From: Gudongella sp964575895
GTDB taxonomy: Bacteria > Bacillota > Clostridia > Tissierellales > Tissierellaceae
DNA: 64,000 bases
Reading direction: 5' to 3'
Assembly (NCBI GenBank): GCA_964575895.1
Contig: CAZNTE010000007.1
Span: 1-64,000 of the forward strand
Below are positions 46,730 through 53,398 of the stretch, in pieces. Position 1 is the first letter of the stretch. Every line of letters starts with the position of its first letter. Below the pieces are notes generated by a model, which was given only the letters and a program-made list of their open reading frames with translations, was not told where the DNA came from and made no database searches. The position numbers were made by a program, and so were the translations under genes.

Positions 46730-47019
46730 AGGTCTTTCATCATCTCCTTTATTTCCTCTAGATCTTCAGCATAGATATTGCTTGTAGAATTAACTCTTTT
46801 TGCTATTTGATTCATATTGATAGAGAACCGTGTCATATTAGTATTCATTTCCCTGAGGGGCATATTATCTAATATAAATATATGTCCATCTATGGCCATC
46901 TTTCTTAGATATGCACCCATATTTTTTATATTTGCTTCTTTCATATTATCTTCAATCAAGTTTTTTTCTTCATCATTTACATAGAATTTTATTTGTAGAT
47001 TTCTTTCACGATTTGCCAC
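46690..47019 (-). CDS. mobC: MobC-type relaxosome protein
   Basis: A 109-residue ribbon-helix-helix-type protein: RNLQIKFYVNDEEKNLIEDNMKEA at the N-terminus, then NMGAYLRKMAIDG, and the C-terminal NMNQIAKRVNSTSNIYAEDL signature. GTG start with AAAGGAG 8 nt upstream. MobC opens oriT for the relaxase. The inverted repeat at 47117 lies about 100 bp upstream. Confidence 0.9.
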   Translation of the reverse strand: MANRERNLQIKFYVNDEEKNLIEDNMKEANIKNMGAYLRKMAIDGHIFILDNMPLREMNTNMTRFSINMNQIAKRVNSTSNIYAEDLEEIKEMMKDLWQLQKSILSKLP

Positions 47020-47116
47020 AGTGTGTGCTCCTTTCTTTTGGGTTTTAACAGGGGATTGGGGATACTCCCCAACAAGCTATCATCTATTTTTCAAATAGGA
47101 AAATAGGGGATAAATC

Positions 47117-47136
47117 GGAAGTGGGTACTCACTTCC
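47117..47136. other. Candidate oriT inverted repeat
   Basis: GGAAGTG (47117-47123) and CACTTCC (47130-47136) flank a GTAC-centred hexamer. It is located just upstream of mobC and the relaxase, where Tn1549-type oriT sites lie. CTATTT-TTC-AAATAG at about 47084-47098 adds another repeat. The nick site cannot be identified by eye. Confidence 0.5.
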
Positions 47137-47153
47137 TGTGCTTGCTAATATTC

Positions 47154-47471
47154 TTAAAACCAAAAGGCAAGACCCCTATTTATCTGCCTATTAATCATTC
47201 CTAATGTAGTAGGGAAGAATGATATTATAATTCGTATTAGGCCTAAGAATAAAAATAATATTAAGACGCCTATAAAATCTAATGTGGTATATGGCCTGGT
47301 AATAAGCTGATAAATAAACAAGAAACCAAAGATTGTAGTAAATATATTTAGAAAAACATTGCTTAATCCACTTAAGATAGAAACTATAATATTGAAACAA
47401 AACAGTAAAATAAGAAGTAAAAACATAATCAATTTTATTGGTAAAAGAAAGATATTCCCAATTAATTTCAT
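47154..47471 (-). CDS. Small hydrophobic ICE membrane protein
   Basis: A 105-residue protein with three hydrophobic stretches (LLPIKLIMFLLLILLFCFNI, FTTIFGFLFIYQLI and FIGVLILFLFLGLIRIII) and a basic end. GAAAGGGG precedes the ATG, and a promoter lies at 47503-47531. It is transcribed with mobC and the relaxase. Similar small membrane proteins sit upstream of mob genes in related elements; function unknown. Confidence 0.65.
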   Translation of the reverse strand: MKLIGNIFLLPIKLIMFLLLILLFCFNIIVSILSGLSNVFLNIFTTIFGFLFIYQLITRPYTTLDFIGVLILFLFLGLIRIIISFFPTTLGMINRQINRGLAFWF

Positions 47472-47502
47472 CTATATCAGCCCCTTTCTATATCTTAATT
47501 TA

Positions 47503-47531
47503 ATTTTACTAGATAATAATATACAAGTCAA
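47503..47531 (-). promoter_or_regulatory. Promoter of the leftward mob operon
   Basis: On the minus strand TTGACT (47531-47526), 17 nt, TAAAAT (47508-47503). It drives the small membrane protein, mobC and relaxase. Confidence 0.6.
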
Positions 47532-47591
47532 TATAATAAGACAAAGCAATGTCCAGTTAATTGCAATCTACTATTATGACCCAAAGATTAA

Positions 47592-47620
47592 TGGACAATA
47601 ATATGTCCGTGATTTATAAT
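47592..47620 (+). promoter_or_regulatory. Promoter with GGACA-N6-TGTCC operator
   Basis: TGGACA (47592-47597), 17 nt, TATAAT (47615-47620). The inverted repeat GGACAATAATATGTCC (47593-47608) covers the -35 box and spacer, and the HTH-WYL regulator starts 25 nt after the -10 box, so autorepression is likely. Confidence 0.62.
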
Positions 47621-47645
47621 ATATTTAAGGAAGGAAGTTGAATTT

Positions 47646-48233
47646 ATGAAGACTAATCGAATGTTTGAAATAATTATGATATTACTAAACGAGGGCGAAG
47701 TTAAGGCTAAGGATTTAGCAGAAAGGTTTAACTGTACCACCAAAACAATATATAGGGATGTAGAATATATAAAAGACAGCGGGATACCAATTATAAGTGA
47801 ATTAGGGCGTAATGGAGGCTTTAAACTAGGTGCAGGATTCTCAAAGAATAATAAGAACTTAAGCCTTAAGGAACAACATACAATTATAAAAGTCTTAAAA
47901 GACCACGGTAGGATTCCAGAGGAACAATTAGACGAGATTATGACAACTATAGAAGGCCTCTTTAAGGATGATAGTATAGATTGGATAGATGTAGACTTAG
48001 GAGACCCTAAGGTAAATGATTATTTTGAAAAGCTAAGGTATGCTATTATAAATAATATCTTGGTAGAATTATACTTAGGAAATAAAGAAGATAATTCCCA
48101 AGTAATCAAAGCAAAGCCAGAAAGGATTTTAATTAGAAGAGATGGAATATATTTGGCTTTTACTAATTTGGCAGATGAAGAATTAGAGGGAATAAAGCTT
48201 GGAGAAATTAAATATGTAAAAGATATTAAATGA
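47646..48233 (+). CDS. HTH-WYL family transcriptional regulator, short form
   Basis: A 195-residue protein. Residues 5-60 are an HTH_11 winged helix (VKAKDLAERFNCTTKTIYRDVEYI). The rest contains a compact WYL-like segment (YAIINNILVELYLGN, PERILIRRDGIYLAF), but the protein is about 100 residues shorter than YafY/BrxR proteins and lacks the WCX extension. Good ribosome binding site (AAGGAAGG). It is divergent from the mob operon and followed after 60 nt by the DUF4365 gene, so it is probably that gene's regulator. Confidence 0.8.
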   Translation: MKTNRMFEIIMILLNEGEVKAKDLAERFNCTTKTIYRDVEYIKDSGIPIISELGRNGGFKLGAGFSKNNKNLSLKEQHTIIKVLKDHGRIPEEQLDEIMTTIEGLFKDDSIDWIDVDLGDPKVNDYFEKLRYAIINNILVELYLGNKEDNSQVIKAKPERILIRRDGIYLAFTNLADEELEGIKLGEIKYVKDIK

Positions 48234-48293
48234 AGATTATTAACATAAGGTAATGATATTAATAAATATAGGGTACTTGAAGGAGGAAATGTA

Positions 48294-50090
48294 TTGGATA
48301 TTGAGAAAATAGCGACATCATGTATTAAAATGTTGTTATCTAGAAGTCCTTATCTTCAACCAATAATAGATGATAACGATAAGACACCAGTTTGGGATGG
48401 TGATATTTTTGTATATAATACCAAAGACAGATACAAGAAAAATGAAAATTTGATTGGAAGAGTTCCAGTTCAAGTGAAGGGGCATGAGGTTGAAAAGGTA
48501 GATAATAATGATAAAATAGAAACTATTAAGTTTAGGGTAAAGATTGAAGATATAAAGAAATTTTTAACTGATGGAGGAGTAATCTATTTTGTTGTACATT
48601 TAGACAAAAATAATCAGAAGATTTTTTATAATTCTTTGTTGCCTTTAGATTTAAGTCGATTAATAAAAACATATAGTGATCAGAAAACTTTTATGCTTGA
48701 ATTTAAAACCCTACCACTTGAAGAGAAAGATTTAGCGGATATATTTTTAGATTTTATTAGAAACAGAGAGAAACAGCAAGGTACATTAGTTACAGATATT
48801 CTATACACTCATGATATTGAAAAGATAAGAGATGAAATAGAAGGGTTTAGTTTTAGTTATAGCACTGTAGAACCTAGCAAATCCATTCCTTTTAGAGAGC
48901 TAACTACTAGGGATTTCTATATATATGCTAAGCCTAAAGGCATAGGAAATCCAATCCCAATTGAAAAAGTAACTAATGCAACAATCGATTTTGAAGAAAA
49001 ATTCAAAATATCTATAGGTGAAAAACTTTATTATAATGATGCTTATATACAGTGGAAAGAAGGAAGAGCTAATATTATTTGTGGTAAAGCAATAAAAATT
49101 AATATGGGTGAAACCAATGACCAAAATATTGGCACCTTTAATATTAATATTAAATTTAAGGGGACTTTGAATGAACAATTAAATGATTTATATTTCTTAG
49201 AAGGATTAATTACAAATAAACAATTAATTATTGACGGACATATGATCCCTTATGGCAATTTTAAATTAAATGATGAAGATCGAAATCTTTTTGATAGAAT
49301 AAAACAACTAGAATCTTTAAAACAGTGCCTAGAATATTATGGTGTAAAAATTGATTTGGACCTTGATTCCATAACTGAAAAAGATGATTTTAAAATAACT
49401 TTCTTAATGGATAAAAAACCATCTACAAAAAAATACAAGATAGATTTATCTAATGTAGGTATTTTAGGATTAGACATTGCGAATATTAGGATTTTATTAT
49501 TTGTGGAAGAGAATAAAGAAGGAGAGTTTTACAAGGTTAAAAGTTTTTTCAAGGGGACTTGGAAAGTTAATTATATTTTATACGAAAATAATGAAAAAAT
49601 AAGAGTGAGTCAGTTTTTAACTTTGGATAAAGAATCTTTGTTAGTGGACAACATTAATTCTGAAAGTATAATTGCAGATATAAAAAAATATCATTCTGGG
49701 AATAAAAATCTAGAATTTGTAAATTTATTTTTGTTGGAATCTATTAAGGCATATGATGAGTATAGTAGTCAACAAATTGAACTCAAAAATTTAATATATG
49801 ACTTATCAAGATGGCTTTATAACGAAAGTAAAGAGGATTATATTTTCTTAAACTTAGCTCAAATAAAATATCGAATGGGTACATTAGATAAATATGATAT
49901 TGATAAGATAATAGATATTGGCAAATTAAATAAAGATAATATAGAAATACAAGTAGGCGTATCAATTTTGTTAAATAAAAAAGAGGATGCGGAAGCATTA
50001 ATAAAAAATATGAATCCAGAGCTTAAAGACTTATTTATTTCTTATCCCATTTATCACCTATTGGAGAATTGTGATATACAGAATATTTAA
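48294..50090 (+). CDS. DUF4365 nuclease-like protein, candidate defence effector
   Basis: A 598-residue soluble protein; TTG 48294 with AGGAGG 7 nt upstream. The N-terminal DUF4365 domain has a PD-(D/E)xK-like core: W34-D35-G36-D37 (VWDGDIFVY) and Q60-x-K62 (VPVQVKGHE), then a GGVIYFVVHLDK strand. The remaining 430 residues form beta-rich and then helical regions (NLIYDLSRWLYN, LNLAQIKYRM) that I do not recognise. It pairs with the HTH-WYL regulator and sits at a cargo seam next to the control switch, suggesting a one-effector defence unit. Function is inference. Confidence 0.75.
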   Translation: MDIEKIATSCIKMLLSRSPYLQPIIDDNDKTPVWDGDIFVYNTKDRYKKNENLIGRVPVQVKGHEVEKVDNNDKIETIKFRVKIEDIKKFLTDGGVIYFVVHLDKNNQKIFYNSLLPLDLSRLIKTYSDQKTFMLEFKTLPLEEKDLADIFLDFIRNREKQQGTLVTDILYTHDIEKIRDEIEGFSFSYSTVEPSKSIPFRELTTRDFYIYAKPKGIGNPIPIEKVTNATIDFEEKFKISIGEKLYYNDAYIQWKEGRANIICGKAIKINMGETNDQNIGTFNINIKFKGTLNEQLNDLYFLEGLITNKQLIIDGHMIPYGNFKLNDEDRNLFDRIKQLESLKQCLEYYGVKIDLDLDSITEKDDFKITFLMDKKPSTKKYKIDLSNVGILGLDIANIRILLFVEENKEGEFYKVKSFFKGTWKVNYILYENNEKIRVSQFLTLDKESLLVDNINSESIIADIKKYHSGNKNLEFVNLFLLESIKAYDEYSSQQIELKNLIYDLSRWLYNESKEDYIFLNLAQIKYRMGTLDKYDIDKIIDIGKLNKDNIEIQVGVSILLNKKEDAEALIKNMNPELKDLFISYPIYHLLENCDIQNI

Positions 50091-50094
50091 AAAA

Positions 50095-50118
50095 GGGACT
50101 AACCAAAAGGCTAGTCCT
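50095..50118. terminator. Terminator between convergent genes
   Basis: GGGACTA (50095-50101) pairs with TAGTCCT (50112-50118); the minus strand runs into T6. It lies between the DUF4365 gene and the leftward unknown gene, whose stop codon it overlaps. Confidence 0.65.
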
Positions 50119-50695
50119 ACCATTTCTTACTATAACCCAAGTCAAACTGGTCTTCAATCCATTGAGGAATGTTTTTAGAATTCCTTTCAGTGGATTTTTC
50201 TTTTTCCCGTCTTTCTTTTGCTTCTTTAGACAAATCCCTGGTTTCAATGCATATACCATTTTCAAATATAAACTCTTCTATATACTCATAATTATAGGGA
50301 TGATGAAATCCCATATGGACATATAATTCATCAATAAAATTGTCACCTATAAGAAAAGAACCTGTATAAGAGATTGGCAAGTTTATATTTTTATATACTA
50401 GATTACCGGCCAATGCATAATAATTATCCTTCCAATCATTGATTTCAAAGGCTTCTACGCCATTGAGTATAGGTGGATTTTCACTATCATGAGATGTGTA
50501 AAGATCCTTCAGCATTAGATTATTATTTTCATCTATAGCAAAGATGGCGATATATCCTCGCCAACAGGCACTACATGAAACAATAGGATTTAATCCAAGT
50601 TTACTGAAATCAAAAAAGTTTTCAGGGTCCTCTATTGCTACTATATCTAGGTCACTTTTGTTAAAGCTTAATTTATCATTTATTTGGGCAGTCAT
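50117..50695 (-). CDS. Unrecognised protein in the ImmR-ImmA operon
   Basis: A 192-residue soluble protein with AAAGGAG upstream. Conspicuous segments are IVSCSACWRGYIAIFAIDEN, PPILNGVEAFEINDWKDNYYAL, ISYTGSFLIGDNFIDELYVHMGFHHPY, and a charged C-terminal tail (KEAKERREKEKS). No family is recognised. It starts 29 nt after the end of the ImmA-like gene, on the same strand, so the three leftward genes form one operon; it may be an accessory or protected partner of that switch. Confidence 0.6.
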   Translation of the reverse strand: MTAQINDKLSFNKSDLDIVAIEDPENFFDFSKLGLNPIVSCSACWRGYIAIFAIDENNNLMLKDLYTSHDSENPPILNGVEAFEINDWKDNYYALAGNLVYKNINLPISYTGSFLIGDNFIDELYVHMGFHHPYNYEYIEEFIFENGICIETRDLSKEAKERREKEKSTERNSKNIPQWIEDQFDLGYSKKW

Positions 50696-50724
50696 ATCGG
50701 TCTCCTTTATAAAATAATTTTAAA

Positions 50725-51252
50725 TCAAGGTCTAATTTTTTTAAAGAAATTACCTTTTGGAGCATGTCTTAAATTATAGTTAGCTCCATATCTATTCATC
50801 TCGTTCATTTTAAATATCAAAAGATTTATATTTACATTTAAAATTCCTGCTATTTCTACATCCGTATGATTATCTTTTGCAAGTTCTGTTATTTCACTAT
50901 CATCCAACAAAAGATGTGCTGCGAAAATATTAGCCTCATATTCTGGTTGAGAGGTTATATCAAATAGCTCATATTCATGAAAAGGACTATTTTTAGTTAA
51001 GTGTCTATGAAGAACATCATGACCAAGCTCATGAGCAAGAACCATTCTCATCATATATTCATCCATTTGATTGTTTAGAAATATAAATCTTTTTCTTTCA
51101 AAAACAGCATATACACCTAATAAATCTTCAAGATCGTTAAGATATTTGACTGTAACATTAGACTCACTTGCTATTTGAAAAGGGTCATTGGTACCAAATT
51201 TATTAATAATTTTCTTAACCCGTTTATGAATTAAAGAGTTGTTGGAATCCAT
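50725..51252 (-). CDS. ImmA/IrrE-type metallopeptidase
   Basis: A 175-residue zinc peptidase with HELGHDVLH (MVLAHELGHDVLHRH, about residues 75-90) and a likely third ligand in PEYEANIFAAHLLLDD. In ICEBs1-like elements such a protease cleaves its cognate XRE repressor to induce transfer. It directly follows the XRE gene (25-nt gap), with GGAGGTG before the ATG. Confidence 0.88.
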   Translation of the reverse strand: MDSNNSLIHKRVKKIINKFGTNDPFQIASESNVTVKYLNDLEDLLGVYAVFERKRFIFLNNQMDEYMMRMVLAHELGHDVLHRHLTKNSPFHEYELFDITSQPEYEANIFAAHLLLDDSEITELAKDNHTDVEIAGILNVNINLLIFKMNEMNRYGANYNLRHAPKGNFFKKIRP

Positions 51253-51277
51253 ATAGCACCTCCAAATGAAACTTTAC

Positions 51278-51694
51278 TTATTTATCCTTATCCTTAAGAT
51301 ATTTTTTAGGAGTATATTTCTTGTTTTCTAGTTTTGCTTCAAAAAAGGCTTCCTGTAGGGCATCAAAAACTGCCTTCTTATCATTTTCTGAAAGTTCCCC
51401 ACCTGCGAATAAAGCACGTGCATCAGTAATTAATTCTTGAGCCCCTTTCATACCACGATATCCATATTTTTCACCAGCTGTTAAAACAAAGTCACTGCCT
51501 TCAGTTAGTAGATAATTCACATCCACATCAAATTCTTCTGCAATTTTATGATAAATTTTTCGATATCTGGGCAATGTTTCACCAAGTTCATAGGACTTTA
51601 ATGTTCGTAAAGAAACTTTAATGCGATCGGCCATTTCTTGCTGGGTTAAATTTTCTAGTGTTCTTATTTCTCTTAGTTTTTCACCGAAAGTCAT
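51278..51694 (-). CDS. XRE family ICE repressor (ImmR-like)
   Basis: A 138-residue repressor with N-terminal Cro/C1 helix-turn-helix (TQQEMADRIKVSLRTLKSYELG, residues about 17-38) and a helical C-terminal part probably cleaved or bound by ImmA. AGGAGGAGG precedes the ATG. Candidate operators lie at 51711-51729 and 51752-51770. It is expected to keep the rightward excision and transfer genes silent. Confidence 0.88.
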   Translation of the reverse strand: MTFGEKLREIRTLENLTQQEMADRIKVSLRTLKSYELGETLPRYRKIYHKIAEEFDVDVNYLLTEGSDFVLTAGEKYGYRGMKGAQELITDARALFAGGELSENDKKAVFDALQEAFFEAKLENKKYTPKKYLKDKDK

Positions 51695-51710
51695 GGTGTC
51701 CTCCTCCTAG

Positions 51711-51831
51711 GGTGCAATACAAATGCACCAAATTTTAAGTTTTACTTGACAAGTGTATTTTAAATACACTATAATTCAATTATGGGCGATTGAATTACAC
51801 TTATTATATAATGAGTTGCACCTTAAGTCAA
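51711..51831. promoter_or_regulatory. Overlapping face-to-face promoters with palindromic operators
   Basis: Rightward promoter: TTGACA (51746-51751), 18 nt, TATAAT (51770-51775). A perfect 9-1-9 palindrome AGTGTATTTTAAATACACT (51752-51770) fills its spacer. Leftward promoter: TTGACT (51831-51826), 17 nt, TATAAT (51808-51803). Expected starts (about 51782 rightward, 51796 leftward) point at each other, so each transcript crosses the other promoter. A second repeat, GGTGCA (51711-51716)/TGCACC (51724-51729), has a third half-site TGCACC at 51817-51822 inside the leftward promoter. Confidence 0.7.
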
Positions 51832-51912
51832 GAAAAAGGTTAAAGACTAAATTTACCAATGTAAAGAAAAACTTATAACAAATGGGGGGAGATTAAAATT
51901 GATATTAATAAT

Positions 51913-52209
51913 TTGATATTTGAACCATGTCAGGTTAAGGATGTTATAGGGTTAAATGGTTTTAAAAATAAAGGTCTGGTTAGCTTTGTTGCAAATGATA
52001 GTAAGGGAATACTTCCACACGAAATACCAAATGGTAGTTTTATATTTGTTAGGCCAGAAGATGATTATAATATTGGTGATTTCATAGTTGTTTATAAAAA
52101 CGAACCCTTAGATAAAGATTTCAAGATAAAAAAGGCAGAAGAAAAAGAACCCTTATATTTTGGACGGATTATAATGACTGCTAAAAGTTTTCTCAAGGAA
52201 GATTTATAA
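51913..52209 (+). CDS. S24-fold-like small protein, copy 1
   Basis: About 98 residues resembling the C-terminal peptidase S24/LexA fold without a DNA-binding domain (IPNGSFIFVRPEDDYNIGDFIVVYKN, then YFGRIIMTAKSF). No Ser-Lys dyad is obvious. The start is odd: a GGGGGGAGA ribosome binding site (51884-51892) points to TTG 51899, which opens a 5-codon frame ending in TGA overlapping the in-frame TTG 51913 (TTGA); an in-frame ATT at 51898 is the alternative. It is the first gene of the rightward switch transcript; perhaps an antirepressor. Confidence 0.68.
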   Translation: MIFEPCQVKDVIGLNGFKNKGLVSFVANDSKGILPHEIPNGSFIFVRPEDDYNIGDFIVVYKNEPLDKDFKIKKAEEKEPLYFGRIIMTAKSFLKEDL

Positions 52210-52251
52210 AAAAAAATATTTAAGATGTAGAAATGAAAGGGGAGCTTTTGA

Positions 52252-52578
52252 TTGAAAGATAAAAATTCATGTCATAAGCCTGTCTTTTCAGATGATATCA
52301 TTGGTTTTAATGATTTTAAATTCAATAATTTAGTCTGCTTAATTGCTGATGGGGATTTACCACAGGGTATAGTGGACGGTAGTTTCTTATTTGTAGAAAT
52401 AGGAACCTCTTTTAAGAAAGATGATTTAATAATCATCAGATCTAAGAGTATGCCATATGAATATAAAATCAAATATGCAGATAAGATAGAGTCTGATTAT
52501 TTTGGCAGGGTACTTATGGCAACACAATTATTTGCCAGGGAGGAACCTAGTTATGAATATCAGAGAATTGAAAAATAA
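52252..52578 (+). CDS. S24-fold-like small protein, copy 2
   Basis: A 108-residue paralogue of the preceding gene: shared D-x-IG-x-N-x-F near the N-terminus, IVDGSFLFVEIGTSFKKDDLIII and DYFGRVLMATQLFAREE. TTG 52252 with AAAGGGGAG 7 nt upstream. Both copies lack a helix-turn-helix, so they could bind the C-terminal half of a repressor (inference). The gene overlaps the next start by 26 bp. Confidence 0.7.
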   Translation: MKDKNSCHKPVFSDDIIGFNDFKFNNLVCLIADGDLPQGIVDGSFLFVEIGTSFKKDDLIIIRSKSMPYEYKIKYADKIESDYFGRVLMATQLFAREEPSYEYQRIEK

Positions 52579-53122
52579 AATAGATATACCATATGAGATA
52601 GATAAAGAATTAGAACACAATGTTAAAATATTACTAAAACTTTATAGGAAAGTAAATTTTAGGGTTGAGGAAAGAATTCAAGATTTGGAACTAGAGACAT
52701 ATGAATCAAAAAGAAAACATTTAGAGGAATTAGTAATATCTATTCTAGAAATAGATACTACTATTAATTATGAAAAGATTGAAGATCAACTCATTAGTGT
52801 CAGTGAAAGTTTATTCTTACTACAAATTATGGACAAGGCTCTGGAGAGATTAAAGAATTATCCAGATAATGGTGAGTTGTATGGAAATATATTAGAGTTA
52901 AGATTTTTTAATAAAGAAATATACAGTCATGATATTATTATGAGAAAAGTAAATATGTCTAGATCATCATACTATAGACACCTAAACAAGGCAGTCCAAT
53001 CTTATAGCACAATGATATTTGGCTATGCATTACCAGAGGTTCGTGCTATTGTTTTTAATGAAGATTTGGATATAAATTGTATAAAAGTGGCTGAAGGTAA
53101 TAATGATTATTTTGAGGATTGA
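52553..53122 (+). CDS. ArpU/RinA-like phage-type transcription activator
   Basis: A 189-residue protein; ATG 52553 with GGGAGGAA upstream, inside the previous gene. Helical N-terminal two thirds, then a C-terminal sigma-region-4-like helix-turn-helix (YSHDIIMRKVNMSRSSYYRHLNKAVQ). Such proteins activate late or excision genes in phages and ICEs by binding repeats upstream of a -10 box; five 11-bp iterons begin 9 nt after its stop codon. Activation of the downstream promoter is inference from this arrangement. Confidence 0.72.
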   Translation: MNIRELKNKIDIPYEIDKELEHNVKILLKLYRKVNFRVEERIQDLELETYESKRKHLEELVISILEIDTTINYEKIEDQLISVSESLFLLQIMDKALERLKNYPDNGELYGNILELRFFNKEIYSHDIIMRKVNMSRSSYYRHLNKAVQSYSTMIFGYALPEVRAIVFNEDLDINCIKVAEGNNDYFED

Positions 53123-53131
53123 GATTAAATT

Positions 53132-53186
53132 GGTACTAATATGAAACTAAAGTGATACTGGGTTAGTACTGTAATGGTACTTTTAA
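53132..53186 (+). repeat. Five tandem 11-bp iterons before a -10 box
   Basis: Units GGTACTAATAT, GAAACTAAAGT, GATACTGGGTT, AGTACTGTAAT and GGTACTTTTAA run head to tail with exact 11-bp spacing; the shared core is TACT (AACT once). TATACT (53192-53197) follows 6 bp after, with no -35 box, as in activator-dependent promoters. Likely target of the ArpU/RinA-like protein. Confidence 0.72.
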
Positions 53187-53215
53187 CCATATATACTATC
53201 CATACTGGGTGAATT

Positions 53216-53243
53216 ATCCCTGCTTGACGGCGGGGATTTTTTT
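53216..53243 (+). terminator. First terminator in the sigma-gene leader
   Basis: ATCCCTGC (53216-53223) pairs with GCGGGGAT (53230-53237), followed by T7. It lies just after the iteron promoter, so it can act as an attenuator. Confidence 0.7.
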
Positions 53244-53264
53244 ATACCCAAATTTTAAGTGCAT

Positions 53265-53301
53265 AGGCTATGCGACTAATTAAAGTCGTGTGGCTTTTTT
53301 T
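53265..53301 (+). terminator. Second terminator in the sigma-gene leader
   Basis: AGGCTATGCGACT (53265-53277) pairs over 13 positions with wobbles to AGTCGTGTGGCTT (53284-53296), then a T-run. Both leader terminators are followed by a TATRCCCAAA element, as after the pre-rep hairpin in a degenerate form. Confidence 0.7.
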
Positions 53302-53320
53302 ATGCCCAAATGGAGGGAAT

Positions 53321-53359
53321 ATGGTGAGAAGTGTAAGAGCACCACCAGTTTCCTTATGA
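53321..53359 (+). CDS. Leader peptide with RAPP arrest-type motif
   Basis: A 12-codon frame MVRSVRAPPVSL preceded by TGGAGGG; GTG 53324 could also start it. Residues 6-9 are RAPP, the motif I recall from bacterial arrest peptides (ApdA/ApdP-type; RAPG in ApcA). The stop TGA (53357-53359) lies inside the left arm of a 12-bp hairpin that hides the downstream ribosome binding site. A ribosome stalled at the second Pro would cover about 53352-53358, the bases that pair with the Shine-Dalgarno. Translation and stalling are inferred. Confidence 0.62.
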   Translation: MVRSVRAPPVSL

Positions 53360-53391
53360 ATTTAAGTAAATTTTTAAAATTCATAAGGAGG
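53352..53391 (+). promoter_or_regulatory. Hairpin sequestering the sigma-gene ribosome binding site
   Basis: CCTTATGAATTT (53352-53363) and AAATTCATAAGG (53377-53388) form a perfect 12-bp stem. The right arm ends with the AAGG of AAGGAGG (53385-53391), 7 nt before ATG 53399. Opening depends on occupation of the left arm, where the leader peptide ends. Confidence 0.75.
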
Positions 53392-53398
53392 CTTAACA

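Noticed and set aside
46428..46787. Plus-strand open frame antisense to the relaxase start and mobC
   Set aside because: No recognisable motif or good ribosome binding site, and it overlaps two well-supported genes.
47646..48233. HTH-WYL regulator considered as BrxR of the BREX locus
   Set aside because: It is about 100 residues short, lies beyond the mob operon on the far side of terminators, and directly precedes the DUF4365 gene with its own operator.
53132..53186. Regular repeats considered as a CRISPR array
   Set aside because: Repeats are 11 bp with no spacers between them and no cas genes are in the window; they are iterons.
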